Below, piece by piece: positions 36,562-48,600 of a stretch of 64,000 bases of DNA. Under the pieces are notes generated by a model. It was not told the DNA's origin and searched no databases. It worked only from the letters and a program-made list of their open reading frames with translations. How positions within the stretch are numbered: the first letter of the stretch is position 1; each line of letters begins with the position of its first letter. The stretch comes from Cloeon dipterum (taxonomy: Eukaryota; Arthropoda; Insecta; Ephemeroptera; Baetidae): contig NC_088786.1 in assembly GCF_949628265.1 (NCBI RefSeq), forward strand, positions 32,013,681 through 32,077,680. The letters are read 5' to 3'. A program made the position numbers and the translations under genes.

Positions 36562-37570
36562 TTCAGTGTTTTGTAGTTTCTGAAATTCAGAGATGCGCGT
36601 TAATAAAATGCAGTAAAAAAATCAATAGCAGCAAAGCAAGTACGCAATAGGAGGAAAATTTTTAACCTAAATATACCAAATTTATATAATATAATGAATA
36701 ATACTGTTTTTTTCTGAGGATAATGACCTAACATGATTGCTAGCTTGCATAATTGGAATAAAATTTCAACCAAAAGAAATTACTGCGCAATAATAAGAAT
36801 AAAAAAGTTTTTCTTGTAAAGCAAATGCATTTAAATTTTTAAGCCTGATGTACAGCATTCATTTTGCCACTAACACGGATCACAAAGGAGGGCATTAGAC
36901 GAAACTCTGTTTTTTGTAAATTACAGTTATGATAGCAGTTAAAATGCACGGCGAACTAATTGCAATAATTCGCAACTTTCGCACGCGGGCCTCTGCGAGA
37001 ATCAGTCACGCATTTCTTCGAAAAAACCACGGAATTGGCCTCATAGCAGACCGGCGGTAAATATTCCGGTCCAATTAAGCGACTGGCGCACAAACAATCA
37101 ATCAGACATAAATAAAATGGTAATAAGATGGCCGCAAATTCGATATTCAGCAGTGTTTTGGAAAATCTCCAAGACGGACTTTGAACTCGTGGCCGCCGTT
37201 TCGGACGCCAAACAGATTGAAAAGCGCTTTCAGCCGTGCATACCTGATCGATCGCTAGGGTTTATAGTCGAAAAGCAAAATGTCACGCGGCCTCGGCAAG
37301 CCAAAACAACATGAAAAGACCGAAATTCACTCTCTTGTTTTCTTGCTAGCTTCCTAGTTGGTCAGGCTGCCAGGCTGGAGAGAAGACGCGGCCTTTGGCG
37401 TCATGAGAGACCTCTGGCGGCCGTGCCGTCACTTAGCGAGACATGTGATTCGATCGATAACACCCAAGTCACACACACACACACCTACCTGGGCCCATTA
37501 ACTACGCTAGCTCGGTCCGTCGATCCTTGGAGAAGTCTTTTCATTCAGAAACATTTAATATCTGCTGAAA
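36562..37570. promoter_or_regulatory. Divergent intergenic region, lolal / Vha13
   Basis: About 1 kb separates the two start codons. The left part is AT-rich and probably includes the lolal 5' leader intron. The part at 36950-37560 is GC-richer, with a CA run at 37473-37484, and probably includes the Vha13 transcription start. No TATA box was identified. Confidence 0.5.
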
Positions 37571-38920
37571 ATGGCCAGCCAAACTCAGGGCATCCAGCAG
37601 CTGCTGGCAGCTGAGAAAAGGGCCGCCGAGAAGGTGTCTGAGGCAAGGAAGAGTGAGTATTGTCTGATTGAAAATTCCGAGCCGATGCTCGGTCAAGTCA
37701 TTTCCATATGTTCGGAGCCAGACAAGGGAATTTTCCAGTTTTGCAATTTTAGCTTCGGCTGTCTCGTTAAGCTATGGTAATTTCACTTAGCACTTCTAAA
37801 TTTGGTTGTAAAATAAGATTTTTCTTAATAAAAAATTATAAGACCTAATTAACAATTCCAAATAAGTGATCTAATTTTCTTCTGAAAATATTTTTTAAGA
37901 ACCTATCTATTTTCATTTTTTTTAAATAGTCTGGAATTTTCATGAAAATATTGCTTCATTAGGTGGATTTTAACCTTGTTCAGGTACTGAGTTTTAATTT
38001 TTCCAACTTTAAAATTATTGAATATTTAAAAATGAATTCCAAGATATTAAAGATTGTTCTCACAATGGAAGGCGCATCTAAAACTAAATTATCTGTTCTA
38101 TTGTCTCCAGGGAAAGCTCGCAGGTTGAAGCAGGCCAAGGAAGAAGCCCAGGAAGAAATTGAGAAGTACAGGCAGGAACGGGAGAGCCAGTTCAAGGAAT
38201 TTGAGACCAAGGTCATTATTTAATTATCAAATTTAGATCCAATATGAAGTTACTTGCACCACTCTTTTAGAAGCAACTTTTTCAAATCATCCCTTCATAT
38301 CTCTGTTGAGCTAGCTTAATTAACTAAAATTACTTCAGAGATTCAAATAGTACTTAAAAAGGAACAAATTCGCACTATTTGTGCACAGATTCACTTAGTT
38401 AAAGAAAAGAGAAACTATTATCCTTGGCTTAATGTGTTGTTAGTCGTTATCAGTTTAAAATAATCAGTATTTTCATGGGAGTGAAAATAGATAAATTCTG
38501 GTTTCTCACAAACCATAAAGACAAAAATTAGTTTTGTATTTCAAATTCTCATAATATAATTATGGTTTTGGAGCATTGCATTACTCACGCTGAATCAAAT
38601 CCATGGCTATTTTTTAATGTATCACACTTTTTATTAAAAATATATTACCATAAAACATGGACGGAGTGTTGTCACAATTTGTTTTCAAATTACAGCACAT
38701 GGGTTCCCGTGAAGATGTTGCTGCCAGAATTGATGCTGACACAAAGATCAAAATTGAAGAGATGAACCGAGCTGTAAAAATGCAGAAAAGCGCTGTAAGT
38801 ATTTGTCTTATTGAGAATTGCAGACGGAGACTAAATTTTGTTTGGAAATAGGTCGTCGAACATCTGCTTAGCTTGGTTTATGATATCAAGCCAGAGGTCC
38901 ACAAGAACTTCCAAAAATAA
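37571..38920 (+). CDS. Vha13: V-type proton ATPase subunit G
   Basis: Four exons, 37571-37652, 38111-38211, 38696-38794 and 38852-38920, give 116 residues; the family is usually about 117. The start [20 protein letters not shown], the basic [20 protein letters not shown] and the HMGSRED block are diagnostic of subunit G, a long helical part of the peripheral stator stalk of the V1 sector. It pairs with subunit E and resists rotation while V1 hydrolyses ATP to acidify organelles. The C-terminus reads [12 protein letters not shown]. The donor after exon 2 (AAG then GTCATT) is weak but is fixed by homology. An AATAAA lies at 39254-39259. Confidence 0.95.
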
Positions 38921-39779
38921 GCAAAACATCTTGTTGACTCCCGAACATGCGCCAGTGGTTTCATAAATTGGTAAATTCATCCATTTCACATTCCATAATT
39001 AGAATTTTGGCTGGGATTTTCGATTAATGAAATTTTCTGGTGCGAATAACCATGTTTAAATGTTAATATCTGTAGTCTGTAGCGAAATGGTCGCGTTCTG
39101 ATGTTAATAAGATGTATCATGAAAAATATATCAACTGTTAATTAGCATGTTGCGCAAGAAATGGCGAATTTTGGGTTAGTGAACTGTAAATATGTGAAAA
39201 CCATCTTCCTGAGTATTGTTTCCCCTCATTTCTTATGTTCAACAGAAATGCACAATAAATTTTTCGGTCAAAATTAAAATCATCTTTGGTTGAAAAGTAA
39301 ACACGGACGGAAAGTAGTGCGTAAAACATAGAGTGCGCAAAGGGACACTTAGTGCCAAAGTTTGTGCGAAAGTGCAGAGTGAGGATTTTTTTAGCTAGGT
39401 GCAGATTTTGTGCTCAAGTGCATTCACACAGTGCATGATGCACTTACCACAAGAATTGCGCGGGGCGTGAATTTGTTAAAATTGTTGAGGGCCCGTGTGA
39501 TTTTGCAAATTTGACTCGGCAGCTGCGGCAGAGCCCCGACACCACCGACGTCTTTGCTTAGCAACTCAAAGACGACGGATGTTGTCGAGAAGTGCCGTCA
39601 ACTGATTCTCTCCTATATGATGTTATATAAAATTGCTGTCTAAATAAGTGGAAGTCGTGCCGCAACACGTGACAAAGATTCCCGTAACCAGAAAAATACA
39701 GCTTTTTGAGTGCTCTTTAATTTGCCTTTTTTGAGGGGGGGGGGGGGCGTGCGATTGGAAATAGTACCTTTTGTTCGGC
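38921..39779. other. Convergent intergenic region, Vha13 / IFT52
   Basis: Holds the 3' ends of two tail-to-tail genes. A Vha13 AATAAA is at 39254-39259. A run of 13 G (39735-39747) lies 33-45 nt past the IFT52 stop, so it would be poly-C in that transcript. A minus-strand ATTAAA follows near 39716-39721. Confidence 0.6.
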
Positions 39780-41443
39780 TTAGAAAATATCCAGCGGCGT
39801 TTGTCCTTGCTTCTTGAACGAGGCAATCTGCAGAGCCATTGAGTAGAGCATTTCTTTTTCGCTTTTTTGACTTATTGAGTTGCCAGCGTTCATGCCGAGG
39901 ATTTCGTACGCGCTGGAGATGAAGTAGGCCAAGTCGCTGTCTCCGCACTTGTTCGCAACCTGCGCGATTCTCGCCGCTTCTGAGCTAAACGCCTCGTCCA
40001 AGTCGTAAAGCTCCAAAGGCGGCACTGACAGTTCGCGAAAGGTTGGAGGAAAAACCTGAAATTTTTGAAAGTTTCATCAAATTTCCTGCTAATTTTTTTT
40101 ACAAAAACTCACCGAAGGTTGCAACGCGGGTAGTGGAGTTTCAAACTCTGGCATGATCAGTTTAAGCTGCTCGTATTTTACTCCCAAGAGCTCATACGAG
40201 TTTTTCGCCTCCAAAAAGTGATTCGTGTTGATGGAAGTGAGGCTGAAGTCGAAAAGGTCCATGTAGGAGGCGGGAATGTCTTGAGGAGCGTTTAGAGACA
40301 CTTTCAAATTTTCTGCAAGCCGCGCCGTGTCTGGTACCATGTAATAGTCTGATACCTTTAAAAAAGATAAAATATTAAAATTGGAAATTATTCAAGTTGT
40401 AGTCAAAGTGTTACCTCAATATCATCAGCATCCATGTAGCTGATATCAATCGAGTCGGTGCACAGAAAGGTAAAAAGCACGTCTTTGAACTTCCCGTTGT
40501 CCTCCTTGTCCAGATACGCGTCTGAGAACATGTGTCCGGATCCGACCACTGCAATTTTACCAACGCCTTGCTTATGGTACAAGGCACAAAGTGGTCTGCA
40601 AGATGGAAAGCATAGGTGTCCTGAAGAGAGAATGGGCACAGCAGGCTTCGCCACATTCAGAGTGGCGCCATAAGGGTAGACGAGATTAAAGGCGCTGCTA
40701 AAAATTCAAAATCTCATTAGAGAAAAGAGAAAATTTAAAAATTATACCGAGCAGCCTTCTTCCCACTTGATGAAGTGTGTGGCAAAGCTCCAATTAAGGT
40801 TGGATTCGAGATTGCGTTTGGGAGGTGGCACTCTTTTGGGTGGAAGTATTTGTAGTAATGGGTGCGAATCACGGAATCTGCGAAAGTAAATTGCTTTTTA
40901 ATCTCGCTGCGGTCCGGGTGAGCTGGCCTGAGTAATACCATTATTGATCATGATGCCATATTCTTCGAGCAGGAAATTGATATTTGTAGAGTATTGATTT
41001 TCTCCGCCGTCGCCCAGCATCACTAGCAGGCTTCCGCCTCCGTCTACGTACTTTTTTAGGCAGTCCAGCTCGCTCTGGTTGAATTTCTCCCTCGGCGCGG
41101 CCAGAATAAAAACCCGAGCTGATTTTAACGCCTCGTCGCAAATCTCCTCCTTATTTCTGCGGATGGGAAATTCGTGTGATCCCCGCGGCAAATTTATGGA
41201 ATAAAAAATTTACATTTCCACGGGGAGCACAGTGCCGAGCTGGCCGTGCAGGCTCCTGTACTGATCGAGCACGCGGAACTGCTCGCTTTTTGTCTCGTCA
41301 AAAAGAATAGAGGTCATCGCACCCTGAGATACCTGCAATTGACGACGGACAGAACGGGTGCACACATGAGCTATAAATAGAATCGGCTTGGGGCTGCTTC
41401 ACGGGCGAGTTACCTGTTCCTCTGCCTCGGCTTTCGGAGTCAT
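39780..41443 (-). CDS. IFT52: Intraflagellar transport protein 52 (IFT52)
   Basis: Seven exons join in frame: 41443-41414, 41332-41214, 41156-40939, 40877-40748, 40694-40415, 40355-40113, 40055-39780. They encode 431 residues (human about 437). Landmarks in order: AAPREKFNQSELDCLKKYVD, a glycine-rich GGGSLLVMLGDGGE, NINFLLEEYGIMINN, YYKYFHPKE, VYPYGATLNV, GHMFSDAYLDKEDN, FETPLPALQPSVFPP and LELYDLDEAFSSE. This is the GIFT domain followed by the C-terminal part that binds other IFT-B core subunits. IFT52 is needed to build cilia; in insects that means mainly sensory neurons. The start is the ATG in the short first exon; a second ATG in exon 2 is possible. Acceptor 5 is ambiguous (TAGCAG), allowing one extra serine. 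An RFX X-box lies about 220 bp upstream. Confidence 0.95.
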
Positions 41444-41897
41444 TCTGCGCCAGGAACCACTCACAGGAACGGCGCCGAGATTCGCATTTTGCGGGGAGAA
41501 GGTTCACGAAGCGAGCGCCGCGGCCTAAAGACCTTTTCCAAATGACTTGAACCCAAAAGAAGGGAAAATCGTTATTTTCCAAGGTGCTCCCGCTATCGAG
41601 ATGGAAGCAACCCTCTGGATATTGACCCGATTCAGGTGCGGCGGGCGAGGGGTGCGCGCACCGTTGCTAGGTAACCGCGGGGCGCAAGGCAACCGAGTGT
41701 GCAGCCCCCCGCCGCCACCGCTGGTGCAAATTTAATACGAGTCAGTGGTGCCACTTTATCGAATTATGTGTCACGCTCCACAGCGTCAGTATAACAAACA
41801 GCATTAATATTCTTGATAATCACTCGCATTTTTTATTTAATAACAACCATTGAAAATAAAGCTCTTGTAAAACACAACACACAAGGATTGCACAGCA
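41444..41897. promoter_or_regulatory. IFT52 promoter region, also GMPPA 3' flank
   Basis: A CpG-rich segment (about 41440-41730) upstream of IFT52 contains an X-box. To its right lies the AT-rich 3' flank of GMPPA, with a minus-strand AATAAA at 41837-41832, about 60 nt past its stop. The two minus-strand genes are therefore only about 0.4 kb apart. Confidence 0.6.
41663..41675. promoter_or_regulatory. RFX X-box
   Basis: GTTGCTAGGTAAC is an inverted repeat of RFX half-sites (GTTGCY, 1-bp spacer, GGTAAC). A further half-site GGCAAC lies at 41688-41693. RFX factors are known activators of ciliary genes through such sites in proximal promoters, and this one is 220 bp upstream of the IFT52 start codon. 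Confidence 0.7.
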
Positions 41898-43770
41898 TTA
41901 TAAAATTATTTCATTTTTGAAGCTTCTGGTCAGCTCTTTGTATGGCAGCACTATGGAATTGAGAAGAATGACTTCTGCAGGAACAGACACGTTGCAACCT
42001 GAAACAAAAACATTAATTTCTTTTAAAGAAATATCATTTTAAAAATATAACGACGATTTGTGTTTTTAGTTTCTGAATACAAATTTATTTTTTAAGTGAT
42101 TATTAACTGCTCACCTAATATAGAAATGGAAGGGTTGAGTCTTCCATCGGCATTGAAAAGCGGCACATTATCCATTTTGGCGAAAGGCTTGTTAGGGTTG
42201 GGATCACATGGCGTGCCCTCGACCCTTGCCCAGGCGCCAACAGTGCAGCTCTTGCCGACGATGCTTTGGAGAATGACACTATGGTCCTCAATGTGCACAC
42301 CCTCCAGCAAAATAGACTCTCGAATCCTGGCACCAGGTCCAACCACTACGTTGGGTCCAATGCTCACATTTGGTCCAAGCTGAAATCAACATTTTTTTTT
42401 AATTTTCTCCTCCAAAGACTGATCTATACAGTTGATCTATACTGACCACAGCTGTGGGGTGAACAGAAGCTGTCGGATGGACGTAGACGTCGCCAATGAC
42501 ATTGGGTTGGTCGCCTTGCATGAGGCGCTCAGCGTGGCCTTGCTTCCTGTACAGCTGCAGGTAGTGTCTGTTGGCGTAGATCGCAGAGCCTGCCGTCTTC
42601 AGCTGAGACCACCACCTGGTCGTGGTGTAGACAAACGCACGACCTGTGCCCGCCAAAGGCATCAAAATATCCTGCTCCAGCTGGATGGCCTCCTTACCGG
42701 CAACCCCATTGCCGTTTTCATGACCCTCACTAAAAATATTTTTAAGTGTTGGACCACCAAAGAAAGTTTTTTTTCCAAAGAAAACGCTAGTTAAAAATTT
42801 AAAAATAATAACTTGAAACCAGCAACTGTCTGAATCTTGTTGGGCCATGCCCTTTTAGCAGTAGGCAAATCTCTGCCAAATAATACTACCCTTAATTTAT
42901 TATTTCCCAGAACCTCATAAAAATAAAATTATTTTCTTCTCATCAAATTCCCCTAAATGCTCTATTTAAGTGTTAACTGTACCTGTAGTATTGTTCCTGT
43001 TTCTTTGTAAAAGCTGCAGCGATGATTTGGAAAATGGCGATCGAACATACGTAGGCACCACAATTGATTAGCGGAGAGACGAACGTGGAAGGCTTTTCCA
43101 CGTAATGCGTTATGGAGTTGGTTGTTTTATCTTCAACGATGCATCCGTAGATGAGGGACTGCTGCCTTGTGGCCTCAGTCGCCATCACTGTGATCAGGGC
43201 ACTGCTTTCTCTGGCCTTGTGCGCTTCGACCATGTCCGTCAAGGGGAAATCGGCGCAGACATCGCCGTTTAAGACAATAAACGCCTCAGGATTCCCGCAA
43301 CGAATTTGGTCTCTGAAGTGGTAGATTCCACCAGCAGTGCCGAGAGCGGTGTACTCCTGCAGATACCTGATTTTTTTTAAAAAAAAATAGTATTTTTTCG
43401 TTTTTGATTATTTTGCTGCTAACCGAATGTTGATTTTGTATTCCTGAGTCATATCGTTGATGAATTGTGCGAGTTCTGATACGGGGTAGTAGCCCAAAAT
43501 AATTATTTCTTTGAGGTTCTCCACTTTTACGCAGGCCTCAATGTGGTGCTGGATCATTGGTAGACCAGCCACAGGAAATAATGGCTTTGGTGTGTCCAAA
43601 GAAAGTGGCCGGAATCTGGTCCCTATGGTTGAGAAATGCGTAATTTATTAAAATTTAAATCCAACAAATTAATTAATTTAATTAAACAATTAAAATTTCT
43701 AAATAATGCAAATGTTTTTACGTCATTTACCTTTTTGAGGGCCACCAATCAGTATCACTGCTTTCAGCAT
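41898..43770 (-). CDS. GMPPA: Mannose-1-phosphate guanyltransferase alpha (GMPPA)
   Basis: Six exons, 43770-43731, 43622-43424, 43366-42983, 42729-42447, 42379-42115 and 41998-41898, give 423 residues (human 420). The N-terminal nucleotidyltransferase fold begins [20 protein letters not shown]; the PQKG insertion is typical of the alpha, regulatory subunit rather than the catalytic beta subunit. It continues with [30 protein letters not shown] and [19 protein letters not shown]. The C-terminal half has left-handed beta-helix hexapeptides ([38 protein letters not shown]) and ends [12 protein letters not shown]. In the known complex GMPPA senses GDP-mannose and restrains GMPPB, tuning the donor for N-glycans and GPI anchors. 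Tandem with IFT52 and robl on the same strand. Confidence 0.95.
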
Positions 43771-45021
43771 GGGTGATTATTGTTGTTTTTCCTTTCCAAA
43801 AGACTCTTCTCGTTGCAGTGTCTGTTATGAGCTGACAAAGGTAAAAAATATGAGAATAATATAAAATAATATTTATTTTTTTTATCAATTTTGCTTTTCT
43901 AGTTAAAAATTTAACCAAACTCCTATTTTTTTATACCTTTGAAAACGTTCATATATATAATATTGCGAATACAATAGATTCAACTACATACATAGTGAAT
44001 ATAATGAGAATAGACAGAAAGTAATTTGTCTAATTTAATACAAATATAATTAAACTGCAGCAATCAAATCCCACATTGCAGTTTATACACTTTTTGGAGT
44101 TTAAAAATAATTTATTACGAAAGAGATGCAGGCAAATAAAAAACATTAATATTTGAGAATATCAGCTGGAATATTAAATGTAAATGACTTTACTTTGAAG
44201 AAAATCTACTTGAATACCTACGTTGTAATGAAATTCGGCCAGTTTAGTTGACGTCAAAGCAATGTTTTGACTGTGATTACTACTACGTGGAACGCCCACT
44301 GTTGGCTGACTAATGCACACTTCCCCCACTACAACAGCTGATTCCTTCCTCCAGTAAAAAATAGGGTTGTCTGATGTCTGCTTTGCAATAATTCCCATCA
44401 TATTAAAATTTTGCAGATTGTTGGGATTGGGGGTTGAATTAATTGTAAGAGCAATGAACGGAATAATAATTATAATAAATTGGTCTCCAACACTTAAATG
44501 AGAGCTTAAAATAAAGTTATAAAAGACAAAAAGCTAGTATTTTTCTGCCGAGACTTATTTCATCACACAATCAATTGAAAAGCCACAAATTTGATATGAA
44601 AACGAGGATGATGATTAGCACAACAATATAAACATTCGTATTAATGTAATTACTTAAATATTTTATTATTTGATTGAAGAAATTTCATAATACAAAGGAT
44701 AATATCAATAATGTTACATGTAAGAGAATGAAACTTTCAGCCAAATACTATAATTCAGAAATTAGTAATGATTTATATTGAAAACGAATAAACTATCTAG
44801 TGAAGTATAAATAATATTATAGCGTCTTGGTGCAATAAAAATCGCGCATAGCCCGGTAACAACCAAACATGATTTTCCTTGTTGTAATAAAAGTGAAACA
44901 ATCAATTCGACAATGAAAATTTAGGTGTTTGTTGAGCTGTGCGCAATTCTTACGGCACCAAGAAAATAGGTCTGAACAGACAGCAGCTGTTGTGAATCTT
45001 GTTGAAATTCAGCAGTTTTCT
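43771..45021. other. Intergenic, robl to GMPPA
   Basis: About 1.25 kb of AT-rich DNA holding the 3' flank of robl and the 5' leader of GMPPA. A 75-residue minus-strand open frame at 44174-44401 has no recognised domain and is not supported as a gene. Confidence 0.5.
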
Positions 45022-45653
45022 TCAGTCAGATGGGTTCTGAATGACAATCAAGATGTAATCCTTATCTGCAAATAGCATGAAAATAAGAAAAATAATGATA
45101 TATTTACGGTTTGCGAGCTTGCATTACCAGGGGCTAACATGATTTCATGCTTCTTAGTCCTGACTCTTAGGAATGTAAGGTCATTTGTTGGATCCAAATC
45201 TCGAACGACGCTTCTCGCCTTATCGGCCAACTGACTCACAAGACCAGCATACTGAACAGTTGATGTGTTGTCCATGGTAGTCTTAATAGGAATACCTTAA
45301 AGAATTGCAAAATTACAATATCGACCGTTATTTTAAGGTTAACAGGCTGCACCTTCGGAGTTCACCACAATTGTGCCGAATACGCCCTTGTGCGACTGAA
45401 TCCTTTTGAGAGTTTCTTCCACTTCAGCAGCCTGTATAAATTTTAATGAACATAATATATTATAAATAAGACATTTCTTTGGATAGCAAAAATCAGGAAA
45501 TTTTCAAAAAGGAAATGGCTAAAAAAATAGAAGCAAATAGATAGACATGAAAAGACACTGCGCGTTAGGTTTTTAGATTTAATTTATTTTTTACGATTAA
45601 AAAATTTAGATAATTCCAAGAGTAATAATATATTTATGATTATTTCATACCAT
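45022..45653 (-). CDS. robl: Dynein light chain roadblock-type
   Basis: Four exons, 45653-45651, 45431-45353, 45295-45128 and 45065-45022, give 97 residues, exactly the usual length of Roadblock. Diagnostic blocks are [69 protein letters not shown] and [12 protein letters not shown]. The protein is a single Roadblock/LC7 domain that dimerises on the dynein intermediate chain in cytoplasmic (and possibly axonemal) dynein. The first coding exon contributes only the ATG, followed at once by the donor GTATGA; this start is chosen because the next exon opens in frame with the conserved AAEVEE sequence and has no Met. Confidence 0.93.
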
Positions 45654-48600
45654 TGTTGGTAGTCTTTGTCCAGAGAGTACACAAAAATCTAAGATAGTGC
45701 TGTAGAAAGAATTTCAGGTCTTTACAGACGTGTCTTCGTTTGTTTATGTTGTACAACACAACTCCTAGATACGGCTCCGTCCTATGTTCCTATTTATTTG
45801 GTATGCAACCAGACATCCAGAGAGATCTAGTACCAACCTATGTTATCGATCAAGTTTTATAATTTTTAATTTGAGTATATAAAATACCTGTGCAAAACAC
45901 TGCTTTTGTGTAAAAATTTATTTTAAGATTTATCGATGCTTTTGAAAATTAATATATTTTGAGTTAAACTATTATCACAGATTCAATGAAAGTTTGTTTG
46001 GTTGGCATTTAGTCCAACAGGCTAGGAGGTTTGCACGAGAAAAGGGCGTTTGCGATTTGCCCACCGCTCTGCTCTGGCCCCGGTTCTCCGTTCTCTGCTA
46101 CATTTTCTCTTCTCCTTGTACGATCCTTCCTTGTAGGCCGTGGTTGCATTCGCCTGTCGCATGACGAGTTACTACTAAAACAGTCGTTTCTCGGGGGTGT
46201 TTGTGCCGTCGTCCAGTCGCGGTTCGTCGTTTGTCAAGTTCCAGCCACCACGGAGACCGTACCGCCCTGACGAAGAGGCAACCACGCGCCTACAGAGCAC
46301 AAACCACTCCTTTCTCTCGTGGGTCGCAGAGCCCGCAGCAGTTGTCATCCTCGATTGGACCTGTATGGTGTCGTGAAGAGGCCCTCACAGACCTCCAAAT
46401 TCAGCGACGATCCCTCTTTTTGAGACTCAAGTTTAACAAGCAATCACCATTACGCCGATAACAGCAAGCCAGCCGAAAGGGTGGCAGTCTTTGGGCCAGG
46501 TATAACCTATTGATATATAAATGGGAGGCACCCTTCAGGGTGCCTCTCTATCTGTACTCGACCAGTTTTTTGCATTTCATTATTGTTTTCTCTCGTGATC
46601 GGAATAATCGTTAACGGCGCTCGCTTGCCCTCTCGTGTTGGGAGCCTCAAAATTGGTCGCGCAAACCTTTAAAATATTATTTCGTAAAAATCGAATGTTC
46701 AGCTCGATTGCAGACACAGCAGCCTCAGCTATGTACTCTATTTAATTGTTATTGCTTGTTGATGTGGATGTTATGAAGCACCAAAAGACATGATCGTGAT
46801 ATTTTATTTATTTCTTCATTAAATCTCAGAGGAGAGACGTGAAATCTGAAGTGGACGATGAATAAATTTAATATTGTTGAAATAAACAATATTATTTGCT
46901 TAATAAAAACAGAACATTAATTTTAGAAATTTTTAATAAAATTAATCTCTAATCTTGCAACACAGATCGAAGATGGGCATAATATACTTCAGGATTTAAT
47001 TTTAGGCCTTTCGTCAACTCAAACATTACATATATTTGCATAATAATTATCATCTCTTATCTTTATAAGTCAACCGTTATGAACCGAGAAATTGAAACGT
47101 TCTATATATTTTCAAGCTGACGAGCTAGCGATAGGGCGCCTAGTTTTTGCTGACTCTCTTTTGGCTCGTTTTGCCAAGAGTGGCTGTGGCTTGTTAGTTG
47201 GGGTGGCCATGAACTGATTTTTTGTTAATTACTCTCAAACGAAAAGCGTCACCCCCTCGTCAGCGACGACGAACTAGGACTAGGGCCGTCGTCAATGTCA
47301 TTGCGTCTGTTTCCAACAGATTAACGTTTTATCGGCCTTAATTCGGGTCAATCGTCTCTTGCCAAAAAAAAAAAAAAACTAAAATTAATTATGCTTCATA
47401 AATATATTAGTCATAGTTTCTTACTTGTGTTGAGTTCAGTCAAATCGACGAAAGTTACAAAATTCTAGAAAACCAGTTATTTATTTTGTGGAGGACCAAC
47501 CGCTTTGTTTTCAAAGCAATCAAATAATATTTTGGTTCATCTAGTTTTGATTTCATGCGAGTCTAGCGCAACCAATTATTAGTGTTTTGTTGTTACCTTT
47601 AATCTTCAGGCGGAAATAAAATAAATATTTTATTTTGGTGGTAGTTAGCTCGATTAGTTTTCAAATAAAGGGAAAGTCACGTACTTCTGTCACAACAAAG
47701 AAAAAGCGATAAGGGGCCCCACAAACCCTCAGTAACACTAAAGATCGACACTTTCTACTGAGAATGTTGGGCTGAGAGGACGCTCCGAGGTGAGAGACTT
47801 TTCGTTTATTGAAAGCAAGATTCAAGTTGGAGACAACAATTATTACATATTTGCTAGTTTTAAGTTATTGAGCTCTTGAATCTAAAACTACATTATTTAT
47901 CGCCGCATTATTTTATTTTAGTTATTTCTTTATTGTTGTTTCTCACTTGTAATATTTGCCAATTTTGCCATCCGCTCTCCTGATCTGCGTCGTTAGGAAG
48001 TTGGCTAGCTTACAAAAACCACCGCAAACATTTCACCGCAAAACGGATTTTGAGACCTTAAGTTTTAAGGACATTTTCATACTTTTTGTCGCTGCTCCTT
48101 TTATGTTTGCAGTGGTTTAAAATCTAAAATTCTGTCCGTTTTTCTTCGACTAAATCGTTCCCTTCTCGACGCTTTTACGTGCTTTTCAACAATGTATAAG
48201 CTGAAAAGTTAGCAGAATCACATCAGAAAAAAATTCAACACACAAATTAAAACAGTCATAAACTTCGAAAATGACAGTTGTTATTCGTAGTGTTATGAGT
48301 TTTAAATTGTTTGTTAATTACATTGAAAACAGGTAGTTGCATTAATTTCTTGTAAAATGTAACTTCCTTGTTCTTGAAATTTGAAACAAACATCACACGT
48401 GACCGGGAGACCTCATCATTAGTTTCCGTCCAATGAATGAAAGTAATAAAAACCCACGGAATGCAAGGGCCAAAAGCCAGCCACAATTAATGTACCAATG
48501 CCACGCGCTTCGGCAAACACAAACTCGTCTTGGAATTAATTCCGTCTCACTTTGACATGGCAATGGAAATCATTTAATCAATTCCTCTCCGAAATTAGCT

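Noticed and set aside
42432-42794. 120-codon plus-strand frame
   Set aside because: Antisense shadow of a GMPPA exon.
44174-44401. 75-codon minus-strand frame between robl and GMPPA
   Set aside because: Tested as an extra exon of either neighbour, but both proteins are complete without it.
46031-46461. Plus-strand frames in the GC-rich segment upstream of ODC
   Set aside because: No recognised domain; overlapping frames suggest composition. Kept only as part of the intergenic description.
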